A stretch of 64,000 nucleotides of DNA from LC029 sp036676475 (lineage in GTDB: Bacteria > Bacillota > Bacilli > Aneurinibacillales > RAOX-1). Position 1 is the stretch's first letter; each line of letters opens with the position of its first letter. Location of the stretch: positions 54,938-118,937 of the forward strand of contig JAKFCU010000006.1 of NCBI GenBank assembly GCA_036676475.1, given 5' to 3'. Below are positions 25,018 to 33,773 of this stretch, one piece after another. A program made the translations under genes and the position numbers. The notes under the pieces were generated by a model, which was not told the DNA's origin, made no database searches, and worked only from the letters and a program-made list of their open reading frames with translations.

Positions 25018-25815
25018 ATGAAAACTTATACTTCATTTTCCCCTGCGATGGGGAACAGTCGAGGTTCTCTCCTGTTAGTCCATGGTGCGGGTGAACATAT
25101 CGGTCGATATAGCTGGGCTGTTGAGCAGTGGAATCAAGCAGGCTATGATGTATGGGGTGGCGACTTGCCGGGATATGGTCAAAATGAAGGGAAAAGGGGC
25201 CATATTGATCGTTTTGAAGACTACATAGAAGCAGTGAATGGGTGGTACGATAGGTTACGCGCTGCTTCCCCGTATCATCCTTTCGTTTTCGGTCATAGTC
25301 TTGGTGGATTGGTTGTAGCTAGATTTATGGAGACAAAACAGAGAGAAGTAGCAGGCATCATTCTTACTTCACCATGTTTTGCGGTTAAAGTCAAGGTTCC
25401 TGCCTGGAAGGAAATGATCGCTAAAACGCTGAATATCCTTTATCCCTCCCTTGTTCTCGCTTCAGAAATTAGACCTCATGAGGTAACCCGAAACCAAGAA
25501 ATCCTTTTGCAAACGGTTGCGGATCCGTTAAATGCCAAAGGTGCCAGTGTCCGGTGGTATCGCGAATTAATGAATCATATAGAACATAATTGGCGCGAGA
25601 GAGGGTCTTTTCCTGATGTTCCATTCATCATCCACCAAGCAGGGGATGATATCATTACCGATAAAATGGAAGCGCGAAAATGGTTTGAGTCCGTTCAGCT
25701 TCAGGACAAATCCTTTCGGGAATGGCCGGGGTTATATCATGAGGTATTAAATGAACCGGAGCGTCAGCTTGTAATGAATGAGATTTTGGAGTGGATGAGT
25801 TTAAGAAAAGCTTGA
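25018..25815 (+). CDS. Alpha/beta hydrolase, monoacylglycerol lipase-like
   Basis: 265 residues. Hydrolase_4 type: oxyanion segment LLVHGAGEHIGRY (about residues 18-30), nucleophile elbow FGHSLGG (about 96-102), acid residue in HQAGDDIIT and catalytic histidine in YHEVLNEPE. AGGAGGTG precedes ATG 25018, preferred over an upstream in-frame ATG at 24958 without such a site. Divergent from the desaturase-like gene. Terminator at 25838-25865. Confidence 0.88.
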   Translation: MKTYTSFSPAMGNSRGSLLLVHGAGEHIGRYSWAVEQWNQAGYDVWGGDLPGYGQNEGKRGHIDRFEDYIEAVNGWYDRLRAASPYHPFVFGHSLGGLVVARFMETKQREVAGIILTSPCFAVKVKVPAWKEMIAKTLNILYPSLVLASEIRPHEVTRNQEILLQTVADPLNAKGASVRWYRELMNHIEHNWRERGSFPDVPFIIHQAGDDIITDKMEARKWFESVQLQDKSFREWPGLYHEVLNEPERQLVMNEILEWMSLRKA

Positions 25816-25837
25816 TTTTTTCGTAAATATACAAGAG

Positions 25838-25865
25838 CTGTGAATGAATCCATTCACAGTTTTTT
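25838..25865 (+). terminator. Terminator of the hydrolase gene
   Basis: CTGTGAATG (25838-25846) and CATTCACAG (25851-25859), then T6. Confidence 0.88.
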
Positions 25866-25867
25866 AT

Positions 25868-25922
25868 ACTTATCGGAAAGTATTATACGCATAAGGCTAT
25901 GCCTAGTAGCTTTCTTATACTT
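25868..25922 (-). repeat. Family A repeat copy
   Basis: ACTTATCGGAAAGTATTATA then CGCATAAGGCTATGCCTAGT and AGCTTTCTTATACTT. It begins straight after the terminator T run. Confidence 0.88.
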
Positions 25923-25959
25923 CTTGTACGCATCAAGGCAAAGCCAGTAGCTTTTTTAT
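25921..25959 (-). repeat. Family A repeat, degenerate tandem copy
   Basis: CTTGTACGCATCAAGGCAAA then GCCAGTAGCTTTTTTA; shorter and diverged, head-to-tail with the previous copy. The rest of the 307-base gap to 26122 has only promoter-like AT-rich sequence. Confidence 0.65.
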
Positions 25960-26122
25960 TTTTCCGCTAGCGCAACCTTTTATTTTGTTAAAACGTCTTA
26001 GAGATAGACGGGGAAAAATGGCGAAATCACTTCATTTTCCCTATAGAAACCATATTGATTTATTTATAGTTGTCAAGTATGCTTGAAAGGGTCTCATTTA
26101 GGACGTGGAGGTATAATGACCA

Positions 26123-27553
26123 ATGCAAATTCAAACGAATCGTAAACTAAAACATACACAAGGAAAAAAGAAAAGCAAAAAAAAGCTTATCATAGGTATG
26201 ATACTAAGTTTTTTTATTTTTAGTGCAATTGCTTCCGGAGTTGTTTGGTGGAAATTTGAAGATACATTAAGCGTGATCACAGGAGATACTGAATCAGCCA
26301 TCGACCAGGATGCAGCGAGTAGCATTCCTGCCAATTATAATCAGGAACCGATTTCACTTGTAATTATTGGAAGGGATTCCAGAGAAAATTTAGGACTGAT
26401 GAATACCGATGTTATCATTGTCGCGGCTTTAAATCCTAAAACCAAGCATGTAACGATGATGTCCATTCCAAGGGACACAGGTGTAAAAATTCCAGGTTAC
26501 AAGAGCTATCATAAAATAAATTCAGTATATGCTAAAGGGGAAGCAGATCGTCGTTCAGCTGAGAAAAACGGCGAACCGGTAACCGAAACAGGAACCACAT
26601 TGTTGAAGAAAACGTTAGAGGAGGCCCTGGGCATCCCAATCCATTATTATGCGATGATTGATTTTGAAGGTTTTGAAAAAGTAGTAGACAAATTGGGTGG
26701 TCTTGAAATTGAAGTAGATAAAAGCATGCAGTACGATGATCCTACTGATGGGACTCATATTAATTTGAAGCAGGGATTGCAGGTACTCGATGGAGACCAT
26801 TCTCTAGACTTCGTTCGCCATCGAATGGATAACCGCGGTTCGAAATATTATTCCACAGACTTTGACCGGGGAACCCGGCAGCAGATTGTTATCAAAGCCA
26901 TGGTGGATAAGATGAAGTCCTTTACAGGAATCTCGAGCTTTTTTAGCGTCATGAATGTAGCTGGAGAACATATAAGGACAGATCTTTCCAAAGATCAAAT
27001 TAAGGGATTAATTATTGACTTTAAATCAGTAGGCTCTGAAAATATGATGAGTATGGAATCGGGTGGATACTGGGATCGTGCATCATCTCATACTATTATT
27101 CCGAAAGAAAAATTGGAACAAATTCAAGTGGCTTTCCAACAAGAAATGGAGATTGATGGAGGAACCTTCCACTCTACTTTAAGAGTAGATGCTCCACGGG
27201 AAGCTGCTCCGGTTGTTGTGAAAAAAGCACCTGTAAAGAAAGCAGCCGCAGCACCAAAAGAAGAAGCACAAGAAGCACCAAAGAAAGAAGAACAACTAAC
27301 AGATCCTGAGCAAGAACAAACAACTCCTGAAAACGATGATCCTTCTGCTAATCCAAATACTCCAGAAACAAACGGAGAAAATGGGGATAGTCCTTCTTCA
27401 GAAAAGTCAGGCGGTCAAGAAAAATCATCGGGAAATCAAACGGATGTCAAACCATCTGAATCTCAAGCGCCGTCTCAACCAGTTGAGCAACCCAAACCAA
27501 CGACGACTACAGAGCAGTCAGGCATGTTACAGCCTCCTGTTAGCGAAAAGTAA
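26123..27553 (+). CDS. LCP (LytR-CpsA-Psr) family cell wall ligase
   Basis: 476 residues. Short basic cytoplasmic N-terminus, one membrane anchor at about residues 22-45, then the extracellular LCP domain with LVIIGRDSR, MSIPRDT and LDFVRHRMDNRGSDF-like blocks carrying the arginines that bind polyprenyl pyrophosphate. LCP enzymes attach teichoic acids or capsule to peptidoglycan. After about residue 370 there is a long low-complexity tail rich in Pro, Glu, Lys, Ser and Thr, probably a wall-spanning linker. GGAGGT is about 10 bases before the ATG. Confidence 0.88.
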   Translation: MQIQTNRKLKHTQGKKKSKKKLIIGMILSFFIFSAIASGVVWWKFEDTLSVITGDTESAIDQDAASSIPANYNQEPISLVIIGRDSRENLGLMNTDVIIVAALNPKTKHVTMMSIPRDTGVKIPGYKSYHKINSVYAKGEADRRSAEKNGEPVTETGTTLLKKTLEEALGIPIHYYAMIDFEGFEKVVDKLGGLEIEVDKSMQYDDPTDGTHINLKQGLQVLDGDHSLDFVRHRMDNRGSKYYSTDFDRGTRQQIVIKAMVDKMKSFTGISSFFSVMNVAGEHIRTDLSKDQIKGLIIDFKSVGSENMMSMESGGYWDRASSHTIIPKEKLEQIQVAFQQEMEIDGGTFHSTLRVDAPREAAPVVVKKAPVKKAAAAPKEEAQEAPKKEEQLTDPEQEQTTPENDDPSANPNTPETNGENGDSPSSEKSGGQEKSSGNQTDVKPSESQAPSQPVEQPKPTTTTEQSGMLQPPVSEK

Positions 27554-27586
27554 GCTACAACTCAGCCAAACGGTTTGGTTAGAGAC

Positions 27587-27622
27587 AAAAGAAAAAGGAC
27601 CTTTATAGGTCCTTTTTCTTTT
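27587..27622 (+). terminator. Terminator of the LCP gene
   Basis: 15-bp perfect stem AAAAGAAAAAGGACC (27587-27601) with its complement at 27608-27622. Confidence 0.9.
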
Positions 27623-27677
27623 ACTTATTAGAAAGTATTATACGCATAAGGCTAAAAGCCAGAAGCTTTCTTATATT
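27623..27677 (-). repeat. Family A repeat copy
   Basis: ACTTATTAGAAAGTATTATA then CGCATAAGGCTAAAAGCCAG and AAGCTTTCTTATA. The core stem is altered to GGCT-AAA-AGCC. Confidence 0.85.
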
Positions 27678-27691
27678 TATCCAAAAATTAT

Positions 27692-29527
27692 TTATTGCGT
27701 TATTCCATATCGAGCATTTTTTCCTGCACGTTCACGTTCATTTTTCTTGAGGTATTTTTTGCGAAGTCGAACCGATTTTGGTGTCACTTCACAGTATTCA
27801 TCGTCATTTAGGTATTCTAATGCTTCCTCAAGTGAAAGGGAGCGAGGCGTTTTTAATTTAACGGTCTCATCTTTGGTAGCACTTCTGACATTCGTCGCGT
27901 GTTTTTCTTTACATACATTCACAACAAGGTCATTATCGCGGTTATGCTCGCCTACAATCATACCTTCATAAACATCTGTGCCGGGATAGATGAACATGGC
28001 TCCACGGTCTTCTACAGACATTAGTCCATAGGTAGTTGCTAAGCCTGTTTCGTGGGAGATTAAGACCCCAGCCCGGCGACCGCCTACATTACCCGTGATA
28101 AATGGCTGATAACTATCGAAGGAATGATTTAAGATCCCATAACCTTTGGTTATGGTCATAAAGTCAGTTCGATATCCAATCAACCCGCGAGAAGGAATGA
28201 TGAATTCAAGTCGAACAGAACCGAAACCATTATTGATCATATTGACCATTTCCGCTTTGCGGTAGCCTAAGGATTCCATAACAGCCCCTGTGTACTCTTC
28301 TGGAACATCAATCAATAATCTCTCGGCCGGTTCCATTTTCTTTCCGTCTATTTCACGAACAATGACTTCAGGTTTTGAAACCAGCAGCTCATATCCTTCC
28401 CTTCTCATCGTTTCAATTAAGATGGAAAGATGCAATTCACCACGGCCAGATACCCTAAAGGATTCTCCTCCTTCGGAATCTTCCACAAGAAGACTTACGT
28501 CTGTTTCTAGTTCCTGATAAAGACGGTCTCTAATCTTACGGGAAGTAACATGTTTCCCTTCTTTTCCGGCAAATGGGCCATTGTTTACGGAAAAGGTCAT
28601 TTGGAGGGTTGGTTCATCGATTTTTAGTAAAGGCAATGCTTCAGGAGATTCAATATCAGCAATGGTTTCCCCTACATTAATCTCTTCAAGGCCTGGTACG
28701 GCGACTAAATCGCCAGCTTTTGCCTCTTCGATTTCAATTCGCTTTAAGCCAGAGAAACCAAACAACTTCGCAATTCGAACTTGCTTAATGGTGCCGTCCC
28801 GTTTTATTTGAGCTACCATTTGCCCTCTGCGGATGATGCCGCGATGAATTCGCCCAATTCCAATTCTTCCTAAATAATCATTGTAATCAAGAATAGTAGC
28901 TTGCATTTGCAAAGGACTATCCAAATCTACTTCTGGAGCAGGAATATGGGAAATAACGGCGTCGAACAAAGCTTCCATGGTATCATCTTGCTTAGAAGGA
29001 TCAGTACTAGCTGTTCCATTAATGGCAGATGCATAAATGACGGGGAATTCCAATTGATCTTCATTGGCATCCAAATCAATAAATAAATCATACACGTCGT
29101 TAACTACTTCTTCCGGGCGAGCATTTTCTCTGTCAATCTTATTAATGACAAGAATAGGGGTTAGGTTTTGCTCAAGTGCTTTTTTCAATACAAACCGCGT
29201 TTGTGGCATGCACCCTTCAAAAGCATCCACGACTAGTAGAACACCATCAACCATTTTCATGATACGTTCTACTTCCCCACCAAAGTCAGCATGGCCTGGG
29301 GTATCTAGAATATTGATAATATGGCCTTTATAATTTACTGACGTATTTTTGGCCAAGATGGTAATTCCACGTTCTCTTTCTATGTCGTTGGAATCCATGA
29401 CTCGTTCATGGACTTGTTCATTCGAACGGAATGTTCCGGACTGTTGCAATAATTTATCAACTAACGTTGTTTTTCCATGGTCAACGTGAGCGATGATTGC
29501 AATATTGCGTAAATCATTTCTTTTCAT
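27692..29527 (-). CDS. typA: Translational GTPase TypA/BipA
   Basis: 611 residues, family-typical. The G1 motif AHVDHGKTT (about residues 12-20), DTPGHADFGGEV (G3) and NKIDRENARP (G4) are present, then domains II, III, V and the BipA-specific C-terminus. It acts on ribosomes in assembly and stress. AAGGAG lies 10 bases before ATG 29527, which opens with MKRNDLRNIAIIAHVDHGKT; the frame extends upstream without a start signal. The final RYGITQ is close to family A repeat DNA. Confidence 0.94.
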   Translation of the reverse strand: MKRNDLRNIAIIAHVDHGKTTLVDKLLQQSGTFRSNEQVHERVMDSNDIERERGITILAKNTSVNYKGHIINILDTPGHADFGGEVERIMKMVDGVLLVVDAFEGCMPQTRFVLKKALEQNLTPILVINKIDRENARPEEVVNDVYDLFIDLDANEDQLEFPVIYASAINGTASTDPSKQDDTMEALFDAVISHIPAPEVDLDSPLQMQATILDYNDYLGRIGIGRIHRGIIRRGQMVAQIKRDGTIKQVRIAKLFGFSGLKRIEIEEAKAGDLVAVPGLEEINVGETIADIESPEALPLLKIDEPTLQMTFSVNNGPFAGKEGKHVTSRKIRDRLYQELETDVSLLVEDSEGGESFRVSGRGELHLSILIETMRREGYELLVSKPEVIVREIDGKKMEPAERLLIDVPEEYTGAVMESLGYRKAEMVNMINNGFGSVRLEFIIPSRGLIGYRTDFMTITKGYGILNHSFDSYQPFITGNVGGRRAGVLISHETGLATTYGLMSVEDRGAMFIYPGTDVYEGMIVGEHNRDNDLVVNVCKEKHATNVRSATKDETVKLKTPRSLSLEEALEYLNDDEYCEVTPKSVRLRKKYLKKNERERAGKNARYGITQ

Positions 29528-29696
29528 GTTTGATTTAACTCCTTCGGATCTAAAGATAAAAAGTAAAGCTATTTGTATAACTTTATTATTATACAACACT
29601 TTCGTTTAAACACCTAAATAAATCTGCATAGCGACTGTAAAAGATGTGTAAATGTTGCCATGGATAATGATATGGACGGACTTTCATACTAATTTG

Positions 29697-29745
29697 TAAG
29701 AAAGCTACTTGCGCAGCCTTATGCGTATAATTCTTTGCTACTTAA
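29697..29745 (+). repeat. Family A repeat copy
   Basis: TAAGAAAGCTACTTGCGCAG then CCTTATGCGTATAATTCTTT and CTACTTAAG; upstream of the 90-aa membrane protein gene. Confidence 0.82.
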
Positions 29746-29766
29746 GTATAAAGAGGAGGATGATGC

Positions 29767-30039
29767 ATGATGCAACGAGGAATGTTGATGCTTTTGTTTG
29801 GTGCTGCTTTTACCCTTTTGGGATTATTTGCTATGCCAATGAAGAGAACCAATGCACGTCAAAATTTGATTGACAATCCGTTTGGCTGGGGACTTTTTGG
29901 ATTTGGTCTCTCCAGTTTATTAGTCGGCATTAGTGCTATGACGAAAGAACAAAAAAAAGTGGAAGAGCAAAATACGTTTGTTTATCCCATTGAAGAAAAA
30001 GAGTTAAATCAAGATTCTCCAGAACAAGCTGTTCATTAA
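29767..30039 (+). CDS. Small two-helix membrane protein
   Basis: 90 residues, family not recognised. Two hydrophobic segments, MLMLLFGAAFTLLGLFAM (about 6-23) and WGLFGFGLSSLLVGISAM (about 41-58), separated by a basic loop KRTNARQ and followed by an acidic C-terminal tail. GAGGAGG lies 7 bases before the ATG. Monocistronic as far as can be seen. Function unknown. Confidence 0.68.
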   Translation: MMQRGMLMLLFGAAFTLLGLFAMPMKRTNARQNLIDNPFGWGLFGFGLSSLLVGISAMTKEQKKVEEQNTFVYPIEEKELNQDSPEQAVH

Positions 30040-30066
30040 AGAAATCTTAAACAAAGTATTGCAAAT

Positions 30067-30186
30067 AAAAAAGAGTTAGTCTTTCTTCCGCAGGTGGAAT
30101 TCTTTCCCTGCATAAGTGTAACTAGGCTGCGCCAAGGCTTGTCGCTAGCCTAGTTTCCTTTACGAAGACTAGACCAAATCTTTTTT
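30067..30186. repeat. 120-base multi-branched inverted-repeat element
   Basis: Closing helix AAAAAAGA/TCTTTTTT (30067-30074, 30179-30186), second helix TAGTCTT/AAGACTA (30077-30083, 30165-30171), then two hairpins: GCAGG/CCTGC (30090-30094, 30107-30111) and AACTAGGCTGCG with CGC-T-AGCCTAGTT (30120-30131, 30143-30155). It fills the gap between two convergent genes. It can act as a bidirectional terminator, but the branched form is unusual. Confidence 0.6.
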
Positions 30187-30216
30187 ATTTCAACATTATT
30201 CCACAAGAAATATAAG

Positions 30217-31494
30217 CTATTTCAAGATGCTGTGACTATATTCAACGGCGCCTTTTCCTGCCGTGAACCCGGTAGCAAAGGCAGCTGTAATATTAAAGCC
30301 TCCCGTATAACCATGAATATCTAAAATTTCCCCACAGAAAAATAATCCAGGCATCAACTTGGAATGCATGGTTTTGGGTTCAATTTCTTTTAAAGAAATA
30401 CCTCCCCCAGTGACAAAGGCCTCTTCAATAGATAATGTCCCATTTACTCGGATTGGAAACCGTTTTATCAGATGTGCAAGTAGTTCAAACGGTTCTTTGG
30501 GTAGATGGGCATATGTCGTGGTTTCATCAAGCTCTGCTTTCTGCAGCATGACAGGTATCATTCGCTCAGGCAAATAGCCCTTTAAGACATTTTTAATAGC
30601 TTTCTTGGGTTCCTGCTCAGCAAGATGGGTAAGTTCTTCTAAGACCAAGTTTTCTTTCTTATTTGGAAAAAGATCCAAGATCAATAAGATTTCATGGGTA
30701 TCATATTTTTTTAACGATTTTACCACAAATTGGCTACAACGTAGTACGACGGGACCAGATAGGCCAAAGTGAGTAAAGATCATATCGCCTTCATGTCCAA
30801 TGATTTTTTTTTGTTTTATGGGATCTAGTACAGTCAAATGAATATTTCTCAGTGAAAGTCCCTGAAGCACCCGATTTAGGATAAAGGGTTCATTCGAGGT
30901 TATAGGAACTTCAGTAGGAAACAATTCGGTTATCGTATGGCCCGCCTGTTTGGCCCAAACATAGCCATCCCCAGTAGATCCCGTTTGTGGAACGGATTTT
31001 CCGCCTACGGCAACGATGACGGAAGGAGATTGAATCATTTCACCCGTTTGTAAGCGAGCTCCATAAACTTTATTTTCTTTATATATCACTTCAGCGACAG
31101 GACGATCGGTCAGGATATCTACACCTAGGCTTTTGATCTTTTTTAGTAGTGCTTGGACAACATCTTTCGCCTTATTCGAAACAGGAAACATTCGACCGCG
31201 ATCTTCTTCTTTTAGTTGGATTCCCAATCCTTCAAAGAAGCGAATAATATCCTGATTGCTAAATGTAGAAAAGGCACTGAAAAGGAATTTTCCGTTTCCA
31301 GGGATGTTTTTTATAATGTAGTCAATCTCACCCGCATTGGTGACATTACATCGGCCGCCACCGGAAATAGCCAATTTTCTTCCTAGCGTATCCCCTTTAT
31401 CAAGCAATAGGACGCTTGCCCCTTTCATTCCGGCTGAGACAGCTGCCATGAGTCCAGAAGGGCCACCTCCAATGACAATGACATCATATTTCAT
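30217..31494 (-). CDS. NAD(P)/FAD-dependent oxidoreductase, HI0933/YtfP family
   Basis: 425 residues. The FAD-binding N-terminus YDVIVIGGGPSGLMAAVSAG is followed by LLLDKGDTLGRKLAISGGGR and CNVTN, the hallmark of the HI0933-like/YhiN/YtfP group; the C-terminal VTGGGISLKEIEP and GEILDIHGYTGGFN are also typical. Physiological reaction unknown; a bile acid reductase (BaiN) belongs to the same group. The gene downstream of it on the chromosome is convergent, separated by a branched inverted-repeat element. Ribosome binding site weak. Confidence 0.88.
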   Translation of the reverse strand: MKYDVIVIGGGPSGLMAAVSAGMKGASVLLLDKGDTLGRKLAISGGGRCNVTNAGEIDYIIKNIPGNGKFLFSAFSTFSNQDIIRFFEGLGIQLKEEDRGRMFPVSNKAKDVVQALLKKIKSLGVDILTDRPVAEVIYKENKVYGARLQTGEMIQSPSVIVAVGGKSVPQTGSTGDGYVWAKQAGHTITELFPTEVPITSNEPFILNRVLQGLSLRNIHLTVLDPIKQKKIIGHEGDMIFTHFGLSGPVVLRCSQFVVKSLKKYDTHEILLILDLFPNKKENLVLEELTHLAEQEPKKAIKNVLKGYLPERMIPVMLQKAELDETTTYAHLPKEPFELLAHLIKRFPIRVNGTLSIEEAFVTGGGISLKEIEPKTMHSKLMPGLFFCGEILDIHGYTGGFNITAAFATGFTAGKGAVEYSHSILK

Positions 31495-31522
31495 GCGAAA
31501 ACCTACTTTCTGAAGGGAACCA

Positions 31523-31747
31523 TTATTTTTTGCGCAGATTCCCTAATTCACTAACAATGGCTTCCATTTCGCTAATACTAATTCGTTCTTTTCTCGTAAC
31601 CATTTGGTAAAGGTCCAATAGATCTTCATAAACATCCAAGTCAAAGGTATCTGGATTCATGACGGACGTATTAGCCATGGTCAGCTTTTTCTTCAACTCA
31701 TCAAGTATAAGGGCCATATTCTCTTTGCTAGGTATTTCCATACTCAT
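31523..31747 (-). CDS. DUF1128 family protein (YfkK-like)
   Basis: 74 residues. YEDLLDLYQMVTRKERISIS followed by EMEAIVSELGNLRKK matches the conserved C-terminal half of the Bacillus DUF1128/YfkK proteins as I remember them. AGGAG with a 9-base spacing favours the ATG at 31747 (MSMEIPSKEN); an upstream ATG at 31756 abuts the site. It precedes the HI0933-like gene by 28 bases in the same direction and may be co-transcribed. Function unknown. Confidence 0.8.
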   Translation of the reverse strand: MSMEIPSKENMALILDELKKKLTMANTSVMNPDTFDLDVYEDLLDLYQMVTRKERISISEMEAIVSELGNLRKK

Positions 31748-31909
31748 TCCTATCATCTCCTAAACTATGTATTGAAATGTATTCTTATTGTACCACATTG
31801 GATTGGAGATAATATGCGTAGATACAATCTTGATTCTGAGTGGACAATAAGGGTAATATATGTTGTTAGGTTATATTTTTTCGTTAGGTATTCAGAAAGG
31901 GGCTTATCC

Positions 31910-32863
31910 ATGAATCAAGAAGTGAATCATGCTGCTCCCTGTTTATGGGGGGATAAACGCTATCATACATGGAATTATCATTTACGCCAACAATTTGGGG
32001 AAAAAGTATTTAAAGTGATGCTAGATGCTGGTTTTACGTGCCCCAACCGGGATGGAAGCATTGCGATAGGCGGTTGCACCTTCTGTAGTGCACGAGGCTC
32101 GGGTGATTTTGCCGGATATCGAAGAGATGAGCTAAAAAAACAATTCCGTGATGTGGCAGAGCGAATGCATAAAAAGTGGCCCAAAGCAAAATACATCGGT
32201 TATTTTCAGGCCTATACCAATACTTATGCACCTGTCGAGGAGTTAAGGGAATGCTATGAACCCATCCTAGAAGAGGATGTGGTTGGACTTTCCATTGCGA
32301 CTCGTCCCGATTGCTTACCGGATGATGTGGTGGAGTATTTGGCGGAAATCAATCAGCGAACGTATTTGTGGGTAGAATTAGGTCTCCAGACCGTACATGA
32401 ATCAACAGCGGAGCTTATTAATCGGGCTCATGACTTTCAGTCCTATGTGGATGGGGTTGAAAAACTTCGAAAGCATAATATTAAAGTATGCTCTCATATC
32501 ATTTTAGGTTTGCCCGGGGAAAATGAGGATATGATGATGGAAACGGCAAGAGCGGTAGCTAGCCTTCCAGTCCAAGGCATCAAAATTCATCTTTTGCACT
32601 TACTGAAAAAGACGCCTCTTGTTAAGCTTTGGGAACAAGGAGGTCTTGAATTTCTTACTCAAGAACAGTATACAAAGCTTATAGTCGATATTTTGGAAAT
32701 CTTGCCTCCCGATATGATTATTCATCGCTTAACGGGGGATGGACCTCCAGAATTGCTTATTGGGCCTATGTGGAGCCGAAAGAAATGGGAAGTCCTGAAT
32801 GGGATTGAGGCTGAATTAGAGAGGCGAAATACGTGGCAAGGGCGCCTGTGGGAACCGAAATAG
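31910..32863 (+). CDS. ytqA: TIGR01212-type radical SAM protein (YtqA-like)
   Basis: 317 residues. Cysteines in FTCPNRDGSIAIGGCTFCSA (about residues 39-60) form the variant cluster motif with a long first spacer that typifies this family, followed by RGSGDF. Also seen: IGYFQAYTNTYAP and WVELGLQTVHEST, a B12-independent radical SAM barrel. Reaction unconfirmed. AGAAAGGGG precedes ATG 31910; the open frame upstream has no ribosome binding site. Confidence 0.87.
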   Translation: MNQEVNHAAPCLWGDKRYHTWNYHLRQQFGEKVFKVMLDAGFTCPNRDGSIAIGGCTFCSARGSGDFAGYRRDELKKQFRDVAERMHKKWPKAKYIGYFQAYTNTYAPVEELRECYEPILEEDVVGLSIATRPDCLPDDVVEYLAEINQRTYLWVELGLQTVHESTAELINRAHDFQSYVDGVEKLRKHNIKVCSHIILGLPGENEDMMMETARAVASLPVQGIKIHLLHLLKKTPLVKLWEQGGLEFLTQEQYTKLIVDILEILPPDMIIHRLTGDGPPELLIGPMWSRKKWEVLNGIEAELERRNTWQGRLWEPK

Positions 32864-32918
32864 TACTTCTAAGGTCCTGGGACTTTATCAGCGGAAGTAA
32901 GTTCCCTTAATTACTATT

Positions 32919-33055
32919 CTAAGCATTAGAAAAGCGTTTGCGTAAGAGGATAGGGTAATTTTTTCTCTTAAAGGGCTATTTTTAGATCAAAATTGAAAGA
33001 TAGGGAAAATAAATTCCCCTATCTTTGATAGCCCTATGAGCCGAATAATGCTTAG
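32919..33055. repeat. 137-base element closed by a perfect 10-bp inverted repeat
   Basis: CTAAGCATTA (32919-32928) pairs with TAATGCTTAG (33046-33055). Inside are TAAGAG/CTCTTA (32943-32948, 32965-32970) and a long hairpin made of AGGGCTAT/ATAGCCCT (32972-32979, 33028-33035) and AAAGATAGGG/CCCTATCTTT (32996-33005, 33017-33026). It lies between convergent genes, like the element at 30067. Confidence 0.6.
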
Positions 33056-33070
33056 TGCCAGCCAAGTTTT

Positions 33071-33574
33071 TTATTTTCCGCTTGGAGGCATAGGAGTATC
33101 GGTTGGTTTGGCAAAACCTTCTTTATATTTTTGATCAATGGTATCTCTGATTTCCTTATAGCTTTTTCCATCGTTATGCATAGACATCGATTCTGTAGCG
33201 ATCGCTAGACAAGCATTACAGGTTGTCCCATGGGAATCCCAGACCATGGTGCCATCCGGCTTCATTTCATGGATAAAACATTCCAGATTACTCTTATGAT
33301 TGACACTTTCGCCGCAGCCGCAATAACAGGGGATATACTGAAGTAAGTCATGGTGTTCGGGAACATTGGCGTAAACAGCTTGAATTTGCGGTTGGAATTC
33401 GTTTAGAAAAGTAGGGAGCTGTTCTTTCGCAGCCGTTTCTTCACGGATATCACCAGCTACATGAACCTGTTTGGCATGGTTTTCAGTAGAATGCTCTTCC
33501 TCATTACCACAACCTGAAAGAAAAATGGATAGTACAAGAACCATAAAGCCAGAAAAGAGCTTATGCTTAAACAT
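33071..33574 (-). CDS. PCYCGC-motif lipoprotein
   Basis: 167 residues. Lipoprotein signal peptide with lipobox LSGC at residues 19-22, then a PCYCGCGESVNHKSNLECF segment at about 82-100, the defining motif of the PCYCGC family, plus a later TTCNACL pair. Multiple cysteines suggest metal or heme binding, or redox function, outside the membrane; the role is unknown. AAGGAGATGATG precedes the ATG. Confidence 0.88.
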   Translation of the reverse strand: MFKHKLFSGFMVLVLSIFLSGCGNEEEHSTENHAKQVHVAGDIREETAAKEQLPTFLNEFQPQIQAVYANVPEHHDLLQYIPCYCGCGESVNHKSNLECFIHEMKPDGTMVWDSHGTTCNACLAIATESMSMHNDGKSYKEIRDTIDQKYKEGFAKPTDTPMPPSGK

Positions 33575-33684
33575 GAAATCATCATCTCCTTATCAAGATA
33601 TACAAAAGCTATGCGCTAGTAGTATCAATTGAACCCTTATTATTTTAACAGGACCAAAGGAATTACTCTACAGCAATTTTTTCA

Positions 33685-33729
33685 CATAAGAAAGCTACTG
33701 GCGGCGTAGCCGTATGCGTCTAATAATAA
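33685..33729 (+). repeat. Family A repeat copy
   Basis: CATAAGAAAGCTACTGGCGG then CGTAGCCGTATGCGTC; loop enlarged to TGGCGGC, right end replaced by terminator sequence. Confidence 0.82.
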
Positions 33730-33733
33730 AAGA

Positions 33734-33773
33734 AAAGCCATCTCTTTAATAGGGGATGGCTTTTCTTTTAAAA
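33734..33773 (-). terminator. Terminator of the JAMM protein gene
   Basis: AAAAGCCATC and GATGGCTTTT flanked by A-rich and T-rich ends, overlapping the stop of the minus-strand gene. Confidence 0.8.
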
